Source: Puniceibacterium sp. (GTDB lineage Bacteria; Pseudomonadota; Alphaproteobacteria; Rhodobacterales; Rhodobacteraceae). Taken from it: a DNA stretch of 33,427 nt. The notes beneath the pieces were generated by a model. It was not told where the DNA came from and searched no databases. It worked only from the letters and a program-made list of their open reading frames with translations. The translations under genes were made by a program, and so were the position numbers. Position 1 is the stretch's first letter, and the number at the start of each line of letters is the position of its first letter. This document shows positions 32,926-33,427 of this stretch, one piece after another. Location: positions 1 to 33,427 of the forward strand of contig JAGXGV010000062.1 of NCBI GenBank assembly GCA_024636635.1. The letters are read 5' to 3'.

Positions 32926-33427
32926 TTTTAATGATATAATAAAGCTGGGAGAAAAACGCGGAATCACTTTCATGCTTTGGCCTTGTTCTGTTCCAGTGCT
33001 CATTTCCGGCCTTTCTGCGCTTCTGTAGCGCGGGCCTTCTGGATCGCCGACCCCGCATAGAGGCGCACCATAGCTGCGGCGGAATGGCCCGTTACGGCCA
33101 TCACGTGCGCGTCCGTCATCCCTGTCATAGCTGCGATCTCGGACGCAGCGGCGTAGCGCAAGCTGTGGATGTCCCATGCCTCGGCCCCGATCCGCTTGCG
33201 CACAATCATGATGTCGCGCCACGCCAAGTTATAGCTGACGGGCTTGCCATTATCTTGGGTGATGATGAACAAGCCGCGCCTGGGCGTCTTGGCCAGGATG
33301 CGGGAAAGCGTCTGTGTTGGCGGTATCGTCAGGCGCTTACCGGTCTTTTCCTGCGCAACGCTGATGCCATCGGGTGTCACATGTCCCCATTGCATCGCCA
33401 ACACATCCCCGATCCGCTGGCCTGTGC
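32905..33427. mobile_element. End of an integrative element inserted in ctrA (partial)
   Basis: From 32905 the sequence no longer encodes CtrA. A short AT-rich stretch (TTTTAATGATATAATAAAG at 32926-32944), unlike the flanking GC-rich DNA, leads to a minus-strand tyrosine recombinase. An integrase gene beside the junction with a broken gene is the usual layout of a prophage or genomic-island end. The other end lies beyond the window, so size, cargo and attachment repeat cannot be seen. The ctrA boundary is certain to within a few bases; whether the crossover lies exactly there is inferred. Confidence 0.75.
33000..33427 (-). CDS. Tyrosine recombinase / integrase (partial, C-terminal catalytic domain)
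   Basis: The last ~142 residues are present; the N-terminus runs off the right edge. Box I is TGQRIGDVLAMQW with the catalytic Arg at 33414-33416. EKTGKRLTIP supplies the probable beta-hairpin Lys. Box II is IHSLRYAAASEIAAMTGM (His-x-x-Arg) and VTGHS the next His. The nucleophile is the Tyr of VRLYAG. The C-terminal tail SAIQKARATEAQKGRK is basic. It integrates and excises DNA at a specific site. Its 3' end faces the ctrA junction, so the attachment site should lie in 32880-32999. Confidence 0.88.
   Translation of the reverse strand, partial: TGQRIGDVLAMQWGHVTPDGISVAQEKTGKRLTIPPTQTLSRILAKTPRRGLFIITQDNGKPVSYNLAWRDIMIVRKRIGAEAWDIHSLRYAAASEIAAMTGMTDAHVMAVTGHSAAAMVRLYAGSAIQKARATEAQKGRK

Noticed and set aside
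32926..32999. Attachment-site core sequence
   Set aside because: The AT-rich stretch near the integrase is a natural place for it, but with only one end of the element in view no direct repeat can be identified.

Overview
The window looks like a chromosomal segment of an alphaproteobacterium of the Rhodobacteraceae/Roseobacter group. The basis is high GC content, the phyR/nepR/ecfG general stress response (GSR) locus, the sciP-ctrA pair, tight ATGA/GTGA gene overlaps, and relatives of each gene that are typical of this group. No tRNA, rRNA or CRISPR array was recognised.

Layout. (1) 1-4619: GSR locus. A partial phyR diverges from nepR-ecfG-histidine kinase, followed after 21 bp by an amidoligase and a class I glutamine amidotransferase, which look like part of the same transcript. 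(2) 4797-6008: a PRC-barrel gene and a 44-residue membrane protein diverge from a second EcfG-type promoter region, followed by a strong terminator, a 22-bp perfect palindrome and a 16-bp tandem repeat. (3) 6140-7834: adenine deaminase. (4) 7993-13069: an iron-type periplasmic cluster of imelysin, di-haem oxidoreductase, second imelysin and DUF1513 protein. (5) 13111-19934: a LacI regulator diverging from a sugar operon (TIM-barrel isomerase-like enzyme, Gfo/Idh/MocA oxidoreductase, RbsA/C/B-like ABC transporter) with two LacI-type operators between them, closed by a strong terminator. (6) 20097-23283: a small membrane protein and a minus-strand TadG/TadE/TadE-like trio. (7) 23631-25736: glutamate dehydrogenase and a small exported protein. 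(8) 26155-30395: envelope genes for an L,D-transpeptidase, LpxD, an acyl carrier protein and a ketoacyl-ACP synthase. (9) 30701-32925: mnmA, sciP and a 3'-truncated ctrA. (10) 32905-33427: foreign sequence with the C-terminal part of a tyrosine recombinase that runs off the window.

The most striking observation is that ctrA, the master cell-cycle/motility/gene-transfer-agent regulator, loses homology after residue 178, before the recognition helix of its DNA-binding domain. An integrase gene lies directly downstream. This suggests an integrative element inserted inside ctrA. The second notable observation is a pair of overlapping or back-to-back EcfG promoters (GGAAC-N16/17-cGTT) that place phyR, nepR-ecfG-kinase-amidoligase, the PRC-barrel gene and the 44-residue protein in one predicted stress regulon.

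All functional calls come from reading motifs and family resemblance by eye. No database search was run.
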